In this document: piece after piece, positions 8,072-17,284 of the stretch
Numbering within the stretch: the stretch's first letter is position 1
Layout: the number at the start of each line of letters is the position of its first letter
DNA from: an uncultured Shewanella sp.
GTDB taxonomy: Bacteria; Pseudomonadota; Gammaproteobacteria; Enterobacterales; Shewanellaceae
Length of the DNA stretch: 64,000 bases
Direction of reading: 5' to 3'
Assembly: GCF_947501665.1 (NCBI RefSeq)
Contig: NZ_CANMWS010000018.1
Location: forward strand, 1-64,000
Position numbers and translations under genes: made by a program
The notes under the pieces: model-generated
Seen by the model: only the letters and a program-made list of their open reading frames with translations
Database searches by the model: none
What the model was told of the DNA's origin: nothing

Positions 8072-9783
8072 AAATTAAAGGGTTGTTGCTTCTATTGTGT
8101 CTTAGTTTATTATCAATTACCGCTTCGGGGAAAGAACAAACTGTCGAAAGCCATCTTGTGGTTAATCAGTTAGGTTACCCATTACTGGCGTTAAAACGTG
8201 CTTACTGGATTGATGCTAAGGCTGATAATGTCAGCTTAATGAATATGCATACCGGTAAAGTGAAGCAATATCCGGTTAATATAAATTCCGTCATTTTAGG
8301 GAAAAAACAAACCGTATCCACTATCGATTTCAGTCAGTTGGAGGAGCCAGGTTGGTACCGATTTAAAGCAGGAAGACAACTCTCTGCGCCATTTCATATT
8401 AATGATGATGTCTATCATCCATTACTGTACCGTCTTATTCGAGCATTATATTTACAACGCTGTGGTGTTGAAATTGAAGATAGAGAAACAGGTATGTCCC
8501 GTCCTCCAAGTCATACACATGATGCGCTTATTTTTCGCACTGATAAGGTGAATAAAAAAAATACTTGGATAGATGTGAATGGGGGTTGGTACGATGCGGG
8601 AGATTTTGGGAAATATGTCGCCACAACAACGATTACGGTAGCGCATTTATTGGAGGCCTACCGACAGGCGCCACAATTATTCACAACAGACTTTTTTCAA
8701 CCAGAAATGTTACAAAAAGAGGCATTGCCCTATATTTTGCAAGAAGCAAAAATTGGACTGACTTGGTTAGAGAAAATGCAGCGCTCGGATGGTGCGGTGT
8801 ATAGAAAAGTATCTGGAAAGCATTGGCCTAAGGTGATAGCACCTTGGAATGATATTCAATTGCGTTATATTTTTGGTGTGAGTAGCCCTGATACGGCAAA
8901 GTTTGCTGCGACGCTGGCTTTTGCAAGTCGCATCTATAGGCCCTTTGAACCGAAATTGGCGAAACGTTACTTGAACGCGGCGATAAAGGCATGGACATTT
9001 TTAGCGATGACGCCTAAGCAATTCACGGATTGGAAAAAAGAGGATGACAGTGGATCCGGTCCTTATATCAGTAATGAGCATGACACCGAAACCAGCTTAT
9101 TAACTGATGTAGATGATAGGTTATGGGCGTTAGCTGAACTGTATCTAGCCACCAAAGAAACACAATACAAACAGACTTTCTTAAGCCTATATTCATCAGA
9201 ATACTTAGATATTTTTGAATGGAAAAATCCGGCACTAATGGGTATTTGGCATCTTATTCTCACTCAAGAGTCAGCCTTTAAATTGTTGCAAAGGGATTTA
9301 CATGCCAAAGCCGCTCAATATGCGCAGGTAGCCCAATCACAGCCATTTTTTGTCGCCAATGATCGTTTTATTTGGGGGTCCAATAAAATGGTTGCAGAGG
9401 TGGGACTGCTATTGGCTTGGTCATCACAGCTGAGCAATACTCACGCTCAATATGGGCGATACAGTCAATCACAACTGGATTATTTACTTGGGGCCAATGC
9501 GTTCAATTTATCGTTTGTGACAGGGTTTGGCAGTCGTTCGGTGAAGAATATTCATCATCTCTATCAAAATGCGAGCGGGGTGCATATTCCGGGTTTTTTG
9601 GTGGGGGGACCGAATGAGCATGCGCAAGCGGGAATTGCACCCAAAGGGCTCGGTATGTTGAGCTATGTGGATCATGAAAAATCTTACGCGGTCAATGAGT
9701 TTGCGATTGATTATAACGCCAGTTTAATTGGTTTATTAGCAGCACAATCTGCGGCACTAAAGCAGGGGAAAAGGGAGAGATGA
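8068..9783 (+). CDS. Secreted glycoside hydrolase family 9 (endoglucanase-like)
   Basis: The 571-residue protein has a signal peptide (about 1-21) and an N-terminal Ig-like CelD_N domain (about 28-115, VNQLGYPLLALKRAYW). An (alpha/alpha)6 GH9 barrel follows. Catalytic D176 and D179 are in GGWYDAGDFGKY and the general acid E544 is in VNEFAIDYNAS, so the active site is complete. GH9 enzymes cleave beta-1,4-glucans and related beta-glycans. An endo-glycanase inside a synthase operon recalls the role of BcsZ (GH8) in cellulose loci, which influences chain length and release. The 4-bp overlap with the GH2 gene suggests co-translation. Confidence 0.92.
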   Translation: MKIKGLLLLLCLSLLSITASGKEQTVESHLVVNQLGYPLLALKRAYWIDAKADNVSLMNMHTGKVKQYPVNINSVILGKKQTVSTIDFSQLEEPGWYRFKAGRQLSAPFHINDDVYHPLLYRLIRALYLQRCGVEIEDRETGMSRPPSHTHDALIFRTDKVNKKNTWIDVNGGWYDAGDFGKYVATTTITVAHLLEAYRQAPQLFTTDFFQPEMLQKEALPYILQEAKIGLTWLEKMQRSDGAVYRKVSGKHWPKVIAPWNDIQLRYIFGVSSPDTAKFAATLAFASRIYRPFEPKLAKRYLNAAIKAWTFLAMTPKQFTDWKKEDDSGSGPYISNEHDTETSLLTDVDDRLWALAELYLATKETQYKQTFLSLYSSEYLDIFEWKNPALMGIWHLILTQESAFKLLQRDLHAKAAQYAQVAQSQPFFVANDRFIWGSNKMVAEVGLLLAWSSQLSNTHAQYGRYSQSQLDYLLGANAFNLSFVTGFGSRSVKNIHHLYQNASGVHIPGFLVGGPNEHAQAGIAPKGLGMLSYVDHEKSYAVNEFAIDYNASLIGLLAAQSAALKQGKRER

Positions 9784-9784
9784 A

Positions 9785-11623
9785 ATGGATTTTTATTTTA
9801 ATGAGTTTGAAAATAGAACGCCGCCAGATCCCGTTAAACACAGTCATTTTAGAGAGTTACTATATCAGTATTTAGCCACCTGTAATATCACCTTAGGTAT
9901 ATGGTATCTCGTCTGGCGTTGGGGCTTTGCGCTTAACTATGATGCCATGTGGTTTTCTTTGCCTTTAGTGTTTGCTGAATCCTGTGCATTTATAGGCTCG
10001 GTTTTATTTGTATTTAACTTATGGAAAACGAAAGATGAGCCTAAAAGTCCTGCTCCCAGCAGTATTGGGGAGTGCGTTAATGATCCTACAGAGGACAGGC
10101 CGCTTTGTATCGATGTGATGTTTCCAACATATGATGAAGAGCCAGAGCTGGTAAAACTAAGCATTCAAGATGCATTGAATATTCAATATCCTCATGAAAT
10201 TGAAATTAAAATTTTTATTCTCGATGATGGGAAAAGATCTGAGATGGCCCAATTGGCCCAAGAGATGGAAGTGGAATATATTACTCGAGAAAATAATGTG
10301 GGTTATAAGGCGGGAAATCTTCGTAATGCACTGGAGCAAACATACGGTGATTTTATTGTTATTTGTGATGCTGATACCCGTCCTTTCCCTACGATTTTAG
10401 AACACACTTTGGGTTATTTTCGTGATCCCGATGTGGCTTGGGTGCAAACACCCCAATGGTTTTTTGATTTACCGGCTGGAGAAAGACTGCCAGACTGGCT
10501 AAAGCGGCGTTTAGGCAGACCTTTTTCTTGGTTTGGACGTTTGGTTGAAAAGTTTTATGGTCCGGTGACCCTAGGCCGAGATCCTTTTGTGAATGATCCA
10601 CAAATGTTCTATGACGTGATCCAACGTAGACGTAACTGGGTGAATGCGTCTTTTTGTTGTGGTGCGGGGTCCATTCATCGTCGTGAGGCCGTGATGGAAG
10701 CTGCGCTTCGCAGTTACAGTCATCAAATTAGCTTAGAGCATGAAGCGATTGAAAAACAAATTCGTAAACTCACCAAAGAAAAGCAGGTTGATGAAGAGGT
10801 GTCCTCTGGCTTACGGCAAGAAATTATTTTAGATACTGAATTTACCCCTTATAAATTTCATGTGTCTGAAGATATATACACTTCTATTATCCTTCATGGT
10901 GATACAGAAAGGAACTGGCGTTCGGTTCAACACCCTGAAGTCGAGAGTAAAATGTTATCGCCCCAAGATTTACAAAGTTGGACTGTACAACGTTTTAAGT
11001 ATTCCGGTGGTTCAATTGATATTTTTATGAATGATAACCCGTTATTAAAAAAGGGAATGAGTTTTAAGCAAAAATTAATGTATGGAGCCAGCTTTTGGTC
11101 AAATTTATCTGCTATTTGGAATGTTATTTTTCTTGCTTGTCCCATTATTTATTTTCTTACCAGTATTGCCCCTGTTAGTGCATATGATGTGACTTTTTAC
11201 ATGCATTTTATTCCGTTTGTGTTAACGGCAGAGTTAGCCATGATGGTGGGGACATGGGGGATCTCGGGATATCAAGGTAAAACGAATTTTCTCTCTTTTT
11301 TTCCAGTGAATATACGGGCACTTTGGACGGTATTAAGAGGTAAAAAAATCAGTTTTCCAACCACGCCAAAAGATCGGCAGCAAGGGGTGTTTTTACATTT
11401 AGTGATCCCGCAACTTCTGGTGTTCTTTTTAAGTTTATTCAGTATGGCATTTGCTTGGTACGCCTATTACAGTGGCTTTTTTGGTGATTACTCATTGGGC
11501 GGTTTGATATTTAATAGTTTTTGGACGTTAAACAATATGATGGCGATGTGGGGCATGATTGCCTCTGCTTTTTGGTCACCTAGCACTAATCAAGGAGAGG
11601 AATTAGATTATGGAATCGAGTAG
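9785..11623 (+). CDS. Cellulose-synthase-like GT2 glycosyltransferase, membrane-bound
   Basis: The 612-residue inner-membrane enzyme has two N-terminal TM helices (about 36-80), a GT2 domain and four or more C-terminal TM helices (about 430-600). GT-A motifs are present: DDGKR, D195-A-D197 (VICDADTRPF) and a SED variant of the TED motif (D363 in HVSEDIY). Where cellulose synthases have QxxRW, this protein has Q402-R-F-K-Y (VQRFKYSGGSIDIF), replacing Arg-Trp by Lys-Tyr. No PilZ c-di-GMP domain follows the last helix. The protein is a processive-type beta-glycan synthase relative. The changed acceptor motif and missing PilZ suggest a polymer other than bacterial cellulose and a different control, which fits the partner switch upstream. 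Confidence 0.9.
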   Translation: MDFYFNEFENRTPPDPVKHSHFRELLYQYLATCNITLGIWYLVWRWGFALNYDAMWFSLPLVFAESCAFIGSVLFVFNLWKTKDEPKSPAPSSIGECVNDPTEDRPLCIDVMFPTYDEEPELVKLSIQDALNIQYPHEIEIKIFILDDGKRSEMAQLAQEMEVEYITRENNVGYKAGNLRNALEQTYGDFIVICDADTRPFPTILEHTLGYFRDPDVAWVQTPQWFFDLPAGERLPDWLKRRLGRPFSWFGRLVEKFYGPVTLGRDPFVNDPQMFYDVIQRRRNWVNASFCCGAGSIHRREAVMEAALRSYSHQISLEHEAIEKQIRKLTKEKQVDEEVSSGLRQEIILDTEFTPYKFHVSEDIYTSIILHGDTERNWRSVQHPEVESKMLSPQDLQSWTVQRFKYSGGSIDIFMNDNPLLKKGMSFKQKLMYGASFWSNLSAIWNVIFLACPIIYFLTSIAPVSAYDVTFYMHFIPFVLTAELAMMVGTWGISGYQGKTNFLSFFPVNIRALWTVLRGKKISFPTTPKDRQQGVFLHLVIPQLLVFFLSLFSMAFAWYAYYSGFFGDYSLGGLIFNSFWTLNNMMAMWGMIASAFWSPSTNQGEELDYGIE

Positions 11624-12938
11624 CTCTTGGGTCAAAGCACGCCATCATTTTGTGTTTATTGCGGGGTTAGCGACGGCGTTGGTGCTGGCATTTTCTATTG
11701 AAAATCGCAGCTATAACCAAGTATTAGGTAATTTGAGTTTTAAAGCCACTGAGCCTATTCCTTTTCGAGAAGCAAGAATGTTGACCGATGAAGAATATGT
11801 GTGGGCAAAAACCGCATGGCAATATTTCGAGAATAATTATCAAGATAATACTGGGTTAGTTAATTCTGTAGACGGCTATCCGTCAACCACAATGTGGGAT
11901 ACGGCTTCGTACTTGATGGCGCTTATTTCTGCACAGCAATTGAATGTGATTACGCAAACAGAATTTGATTTACGTATGGAAAAGGCATTAGTGACTTTAG
12001 CACGGTTGCCGTTGGTGGAAAATGTGCTGCCTAATAAAGCCTACAATACTCAAACGTTAGCCATGGTGGATTATACCAACCAAGATGCACCTGATGGTAT
12101 TGGCTGGTCTGCGATAGATGTGGGGCGCATTTTGGTGCCTTTTAATATTTTGATTTGGAAGTACCCTAATTTTAATAAACAAGTGAATAAAGTCTTAGAG
12201 CATTGGAAAGTCGAGGCCATGAATATTGATGGCTATTTGTTTGGTTCAAGGCCTAAAAAAGCGGGAAGTGGATTTGATTTAGTGCAAGAGGGTCGTATTG
12301 GTTATGAAGAGTATGCGGCAAAAGCATTGGCTTTAATGGGACGTGATGTGTTTAATGCCTTGAGGTACGCCGACTTTTTAAAATTAATTACCATTGATGG
12401 CGTTGAAATACCAACGGATAATCGCGATCCCGCTAAGTACCATGCTCATAACTATGTGGTCAGTGAATCTTATATCTTAGATGGAATTGAATTTGGCTCT
12501 GACAGTATTTCACGTATTTTTGCTTATCGAGTGTATAAAGCGCAAAAAAATCGTTTTGATCGTCTCGGTATTTTAACCGCAGTCAGTGAGGATAATATCG
12601 ATCAACCTCCATATTTTGTCTATAACACGGTGTTTTCTGATGGCAAGGAGTGGAATGCGATTACGGATACTGGTGCAGATGCCTCTCAATTAAAAACCTT
12701 GTCAACTAAAGCCGCTTTTGGCTGGTATGCGTTGTATGACACACCTTACACATCCAAGCTTATTCAAGGTGTTGATACCTTATTTGATCAAAGTAAAGGT
12801 TGGTATTCTGGGCAGTACGAGCGGGACGGTAAAACCAATACGGCTATTACCGCTAACACTAACGGCATTGTATTAGAATCTCTGGCTTATATGCAAAATG
12901 GGGCGTTGTTAAACATTGGTGCCGATACGCAGCTTTGA
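11610..12938 (+). CDS. DUF3131-domain protein, membrane-anchored (paralogue 1)
   Basis: The 442-residue protein has one N-terminal hydrophobic segment (about 13-30), so it is probably anchored facing the periplasm. The rest is a DUF3131 domain: AWQYFENNYQDNTGLVNSVD, TTMWDTASYLMALISA, LPNKAYNTQT and LVQEGRIGYEEYAAKALAL. DUF3131 has an alpha-helical, glycosidase-barrel-like sequence character and is known from polysaccharide loci; its activity is not established. The start overlaps the synthase gene by 14 bp. It is the first of four divergent copies in this operon and the only one retaining a YVVSESYILDGIEFG block together with a plain TM anchor. Confidence 0.85.
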   Translation: MESSSSWVKARHHFVFIAGLATALVLAFSIENRSYNQVLGNLSFKATEPIPFREARMLTDEEYVWAKTAWQYFENNYQDNTGLVNSVDGYPSTTMWDTASYLMALISAQQLNVITQTEFDLRMEKALVTLARLPLVENVLPNKAYNTQTLAMVDYTNQDAPDGIGWSAIDVGRILVPFNILIWKYPNFNKQVNKVLEHWKVEAMNIDGYLFGSRPKKAGSGFDLVQEGRIGYEEYAAKALALMGRDVFNALRYADFLKLITIDGVEIPTDNRDPAKYHAHNYVVSESYILDGIEFGSDSISRIFAYRVYKAQKNRFDRLGILTAVSEDNIDQPPYFVYNTVFSDGKEWNAITDTGADASQLKTLSTKAAFGWYALYDTPYTSKLIQGVDTLFDQSKGWYSGQYERDGKTNTAITANTNGIVLESLAYMQNGALLNIGADTQL

Positions 12939-12952
12939 ACTGGGAGTATCAT

Positions 12953-14383
12953 ATGCGTGTTTTTTTGACTTGTTTATTTCTTATACTCATGACAGCTTGT
13001 GGCAATAGTTATCAAGGTTTTTCAAGCGATGTGGTTGAGCGTGAAAGCCATTGGACAACCCCCGTTCCTCGTTCGGGCCCGTTAACTGAACATGAGTTAG
13101 AAATGGCCAAAATTGCTTGGAAATATTTTGAAAATAATTACCAAGAATCAACTGGACTTGTAAATGCTGTGAATAATTACCCTTCGGTTACTTGGTGGGA
13201 TGCGGCGTCTTATTTAGCGGGTATGGTTAGTGTTTATGAGTTTGGTATTATTGATAAAGCCGAATTCAATAGCCGTTTTACTAAGTTTGTCGCCACATTA
13301 AATACCATTGATTTATTTCGAGGCGAATTACCTAATAAAGTGTACAACACACAAACCGCAGCGAAAGTGGATTACGCTAACCAACCAGGGGAAATCGGTT
13401 ATTCAGCATTGGACTTAGGCCGTTTAATGATTTGGTTATACATCATAAAGCAACGTTTTCCTGAATATGCGACGGCCATTGATTCAGCCGTGTTGAGGTG
13501 GAACTTTTGCAATGTGGTTGATGAGAATGGCACCATGTTTGGGGCGTTACTTGAAAAAGGCAAAGAGGTTCAGTATTTACAAGAAGGGCGTTTAGGCTAT
13601 GAAGAATATGCGGCAAAAGGATTTGAATTATGGGGATTCAATACTGATCAAGCATTGCTGCCGGAGCCTTACGGTACCATTAATATGTTTGGTTATGATG
13701 TGCCTTATGATACGCGGGATCCTCGAAAGTTAAAAGCTCACAGTTATGTTGTAACAGAAAGCTATGTGCTGGATGGGATTGAATTAGGTTGGGATGTCAC
13801 CTCCGATCGTAGCCCACATGACAGTCATTATTCCCATGAATGGATGGCTGAATTTGCCATTCAAATCTATCGTGTTCAAGAAGCGCGTTACCGTGAAACA
13901 GGGATTATAACGGCTCGAACAGAGCATCAACTCGCCGGTCCGCCATACTTTGTATACGATACGATTTATACCGATGGATTTGCATGGAATACCATTTCAG
14001 AGGTGGGCGAATATTTACCGCAATTTTCAGCTGTTGCCATTAAAGGGGCGATGGGCATGTGGGTGCTGTGGGATACAGAATATACGGATTTATTATTTGA
14101 TCATGTGAGTCATACTTACAACGAAGAAAAAGGTTTTTATGAAGGGATTTACGAAAATGGTAAAGGATTGATTGATACTTTCACTTCCAATAATAATGGC
14201 ATTTTATTAGAGATTCTATTGTATAAAACCCAAGGTAAAATTTTAACTTACCGAGATGATATTGCGCCAAGTTTATGGGATAAGGCGCTAGAAACCCAAT
14301 TTGGGCACGAAGGACAATGTTTACCTCGGAATAATCAAAAAGCGAAAACCTTAGCAAACCTTGATGCCGTTAGCCCTCAATAA
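12953..14383 (+). CDS. DUF3131-domain lipoprotein (paralogue 2)
   Basis: The start at ATG 12953 is chosen because GGGAG lies seven bases upstream and it gives a clean lipoprotein signal (MRVFLTCLFLILMTAC). A longer TTG-started frame at 12935 overlaps the previous gene and spoils the signal. The ~470-residue mature protein is a DUF3131 domain with NNYQESTGLVNAVNNYP, TWWDAASYLAG, LPNKVYNTQT, QEGRLGYEEYAAKG and VVTESYVLDGIELGW. It follows paralogue 1 with a 14-bp gap. The lipobox suggests attachment to a membrane leaflet in the periplasm. Function in polymer modification or transport is inferred from context only. Confidence 0.85.
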   Translation: MRVFLTCLFLILMTACGNSYQGFSSDVVERESHWTTPVPRSGPLTEHELEMAKIAWKYFENNYQESTGLVNAVNNYPSVTWWDAASYLAGMVSVYEFGIIDKAEFNSRFTKFVATLNTIDLFRGELPNKVYNTQTAAKVDYANQPGEIGYSALDLGRLMIWLYIIKQRFPEYATAIDSAVLRWNFCNVVDENGTMFGALLEKGKEVQYLQEGRLGYEEYAAKGFELWGFNTDQALLPEPYGTINMFGYDVPYDTRDPRKLKAHSYVVTESYVLDGIELGWDVTSDRSPHDSHYSHEWMAEFAIQIYRVQEARYRETGIITARTEHQLAGPPYFVYDTIYTDGFAWNTISEVGEYLPQFSAVAIKGAMGMWVLWDTEYTDLLFDHVSHTYNEEKGFYEGIYENGKGLIDTFTSNNNGILLEILLYKTQGKILTYRDDIAPSLWDKALETQFGHEGQCLPRNNQKAKTLANLDAVSPQ

Positions 14384-14408
14384 CATATTGATATTGAGGA
14401 ATTAAGCA

Positions 14409-15800
14409 TTGAAACGGATTATTTATCAGGTTTGTTTATTGATTGTCGTATTAACAATATCGGCATGCGGCGCTCTATATCAAGGTGTCCAGTCGGGGGT
14501 GACAGGCGTCAATGAATCTCAGTGGATAAGACAAGGGCGCTATGGCCCACTCACAGAGCAAGAATTACAATGGGCACAAATTGCTTGGACTTATGTTGAA
14601 AATAATACACAACTGGCCACAGGCTTAGTGAACTCCATTGATAATTATCCCAATATGGATTTATCTTCATTTGCTGATTATTTATTTGCCTTAGAAGCCG
14701 GTCGTCAGTTTGAATTAATTACTACTAAAGAACATGATGAAAGGTTGACGTTGGCAATTAATTTCCTCGTGACAATGCCCCTAGTGGCTTATAGCGTACC
14801 CAATAAAGTTTATTCAACAATAACAGGGCAAATGGTGGATTATGGCAATCAACCCGCAGAAATTGGCTGGTCAGCGATTGATGCGGGTCGGTTATTGATT
14901 GCGCTGGCTTTTACCAAACAACGTAATCCTGAATTTACTGAATATATCGACAAAGCGGTGTTACGTTGGAATTTTTGTGAATTAGTATCCAAAAAAGGTG
15001 AATTATATGGCGGGGATATTAATAACGGTCAAGTGACTACTTATAAAGAAGGACGCTTAGGTATTGAAGAATATGCGGCTTATGGTTATATGGATTGGCA
15101 AATTATCCCCGGAAAATCCCTTGCGTTAGAGCCTTATCAAGTGACCACCATTAATGGGATTGATTTGCTTTTTGATGGTCGAGATCCCCGCCATTATGAT
15201 GTCCTTAGGCCCGTTTTCCCCACGCCATTTTTGTGGTTTGGCTTGGAGTTTAATTGGGATGATATTGACGATAATAGCTCATTTGATGCCAATCATAGTA
15301 ATGAGATTTTAGCTGCCATGGCAGATTCCATCTATCAAGTGCAAGAAAGTCGCTGGGATGTAGAAAGAGTCTATACCGCTCGAGGGGAACATGTGGTGTC
15401 TGGCGAACCTTATTTTGTTTATGACGCAATTTATGCATTGGGCACACCATGGATTACTGTGGCGGAAGATGGTAGCAGTCATGATCATCTGGCATTAGTG
15501 TCAACACGAGTTGCTTTTCAAATGTGGGTGCTTTGGAAAACCAATTATACGGATCGTTTAATGACCTTAGTGAGAGAACTATATAACCCTCAAAGAGGTT
15601 GGTACGAAGGACGTTATGAAGCCTCTAGTCGTTATGAAAAAATCATTACATTAAAAACCAATGCGGGTGTGTTAGAAGCGTTGCTTTATAAGGTCAATGG
15701 AAAGCTGTACCAAGCTAATGAAGAGAAAGAATACCGTGATGTCCAGTTTGATTCGCGTTTTTATCATCCTGGTAAGTGTTTAGTGGAGACGTTTCGATGA
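14409..15800 (+). CDS. DUF3131-domain lipoprotein (paralogue 3), TTG start
   Basis: The best start is TTG at 14409, with GAGGA about eight bases upstream; it gives MKRIIYQVCLLIVVLTISAC, a type II signal peptide. The DUF3131 core shows NNTQLATGLVNSIDNYP, LSSFADYLFALEAG, VPNKVYSTITG and KEGRLGIEEYAA. Compared with paralogues 1 and 2 it has lost the MWD/WWD tryptophan-aspartate (here LSSFAD) and has PTPFLWFGLEFNW in place of ESYVLDGIE. If those positions are functional, this copy may be inactive or altered. Its stop overlaps the ATG of the next gene. Confidence 0.83.
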   Translation: MKRIIYQVCLLIVVLTISACGALYQGVQSGVTGVNESQWIRQGRYGPLTEQELQWAQIAWTYVENNTQLATGLVNSIDNYPNMDLSSFADYLFALEAGRQFELITTKEHDERLTLAINFLVTMPLVAYSVPNKVYSTITGQMVDYGNQPAEIGWSAIDAGRLLIALAFTKQRNPEFTEYIDKAVLRWNFCELVSKKGELYGGDINNGQVTTYKEGRLGIEEYAAYGYMDWQIIPGKSLALEPYQVTTINGIDLLFDGRDPRHYDVLRPVFPTPFLWFGLEFNWDDIDDNSSFDANHSNEILAAMADSIYQVQESRWDVERVYTARGEHVVSGEPYFVYDAIYALGTPWITVAEDGSSHDHLALVSTRVAFQMWVLWKTNYTDRLMTLVRELYNPQRGWYEGRYEASSRYEKIITLKTNAGVLEALLYKVNGKLYQANEEKEYRDVQFDSRFYHPGKCLVETFR

Positions 15801-17188
15801 ACACTATGATAAGAGTGGGCTTAACATTTTTGACGTTGATGATACTTTTGTTGAGCGCCTCATGGCACAGTGCGGTATTAGCTGTGACTAAAGAGTTGGA
15901 TCTGACTCCTTATACTAAAACAAATTATTTATTGTCCAAAGGGCGTTATAAACAGGTGGCTGAGCATTGGGATAAACTCAGTATACTGTTGTTGGCTAAT
16001 CGCAATGGACTCGATCAGCAGACTATGTGGCAATCAGCTGGACTAGCAGCAGCCTTAGCCAGCATTGCTGCGGACAAAAATAACGATCCTATTGCTTATC
16101 AATATTGGGCTGACAGCACGCGTTATTTATTAACGGGTGGGACTAATTGGCAACAAGTGCAGGCGCATTTACATCAACGATTAGAAACGGCTAATACTCA
16201 ATTATCGGTAGTATTACAGGTCAATGATGTAACTGGTGGGCTTGATGAGTCTTTAGAAAAAGAACTGTCTGTATTACAAGTCTGGGATGATAAGCTCGAC
16301 TTTTTTGCATTTACAGCTCCTAAACTGGGTCTCAACAAATATACTGAGCCGAGTCAAACAAATCAAGCTGCATCGAATGTGAGACAAACTAACCGAGCTC
16401 GCCCCACGCATCAAGAAAAAAGTAATGGGCAGCAAAAGAAACTGTCAGGATTTGATGCGAATTTCTCTCAAACTCAGTCCTTTATTGGCGCGCCGACAGT
16501 GACACAAACAGATGATGTGTCTTCAAAGAATCAATTAGATCCAGAAAAAAACCTAACGGATGATTCGAATAAAGAGGAACATAATGATGACAGTAGCATA
16601 GAGGGTAAAGAAACGGTCATAAATGGAAGTGATTCAGCACTATCTTCGGCGGCTCAAGGACATATTCAACCCTCAACAGCCCCCAGCCCGATGGTGAGAG
16701 GTAATTTGTCTATCATTGAAGAGCAGCAGTACGAATCGAGACAAAAGCGCCACTCATCCAGTCCAAGTGCTTCTGAGCTGGATATAAAACATGACGCAGA
16801 GGATAAACCTGCAGCTCAGGCGGAGGAAAATGAATTGCCCAATAAGCCAGCAGAAGACAATTCGGCAGCGATAAATGGCGCTGAAAAATTAACTCGGCCT
16901 TTAGCTGAGAATAATTGGCGACAGACTAAAGTGAACGCGCTTCCTAAACGCATTAAGCCAAAGGGGCTGTTAGCAGTGAATAACATAAAAGTAAATCAGC
17001 GAACCAATAACGCTACGCTGAATGCGGTGTGGGTGAATCAATCTGCGACGCGACTAAAAGTCAATACCTTATCCAGTAAGCTATTGAGTGACACATTGGT
17101 TGTTGAGCCCGAGAAGCATGATGGATTTTATCAATCAATAGGGAGAAGAAATAGGCGTGAGGCTTGCAATTTGAGTCGTCATTACTAG
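15797..17188 (+). CDS. Secreted low-complexity protein of EPS cluster, function unknown
   Basis: The start at 15797 (ATGA overlap with the previous stop, GGAG upstream) gives a signal peptide ending near SAVLA at about residue 29. About residues 30-150 are predicted helical and TPR-like in character (YLLSKGRYKQVAEHWDKL, AALASIAADKN). About 190-400 are polar, charged and repetitive (Asn, Gln, Glu, Ser, Lys), probably disordered, with a basic C-terminus. I do not recognise a family. A periplasmic scaffold or linker in the EPS machine is a guess from location; the N-terminal helical part loosely recalls TPR scaffolds such as BcsC/PelB, but it is far shorter. Confidence 0.7.
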   Translation: MNTMIRVGLTFLTLMILLLSASWHSAVLAVTKELDLTPYTKTNYLLSKGRYKQVAEHWDKLSILLLANRNGLDQQTMWQSAGLAAALASIAADKNNDPIAYQYWADSTRYLLTGGTNWQQVQAHLHQRLETANTQLSVVLQVNDVTGGLDESLEKELSVLQVWDDKLDFFAFTAPKLGLNKYTEPSQTNQAASNVRQTNRARPTHQEKSNGQQKKLSGFDANFSQTQSFIGAPTVTQTDDVSSKNQLDPEKNLTDDSNKEEHNDDSSIEGKETVINGSDSALSSAAQGHIQPSTAPSPMVRGNLSIIEEQQYESRQKRHSSSPSASELDIKHDAEDKPAAQAEENELPNKPAEDNSAAINGAEKLTRPLAENNWRQTKVNALPKRIKPKGLLAVNNIKVNQRTNNATLNAVWVNQSATRLKVNTLSSKLLSDTLVVEPEKHDGFYQSIGRRNRREACNLSRHY

Positions 17189-17284
17189 CCTTAATATAGG
17201 ATGTGCGTTGATTGGTGATCATTGGGATTATGAATCATGAAAAGCAATCATCGTTGAGTTGTTAATAATATGAAGGGATTCATT

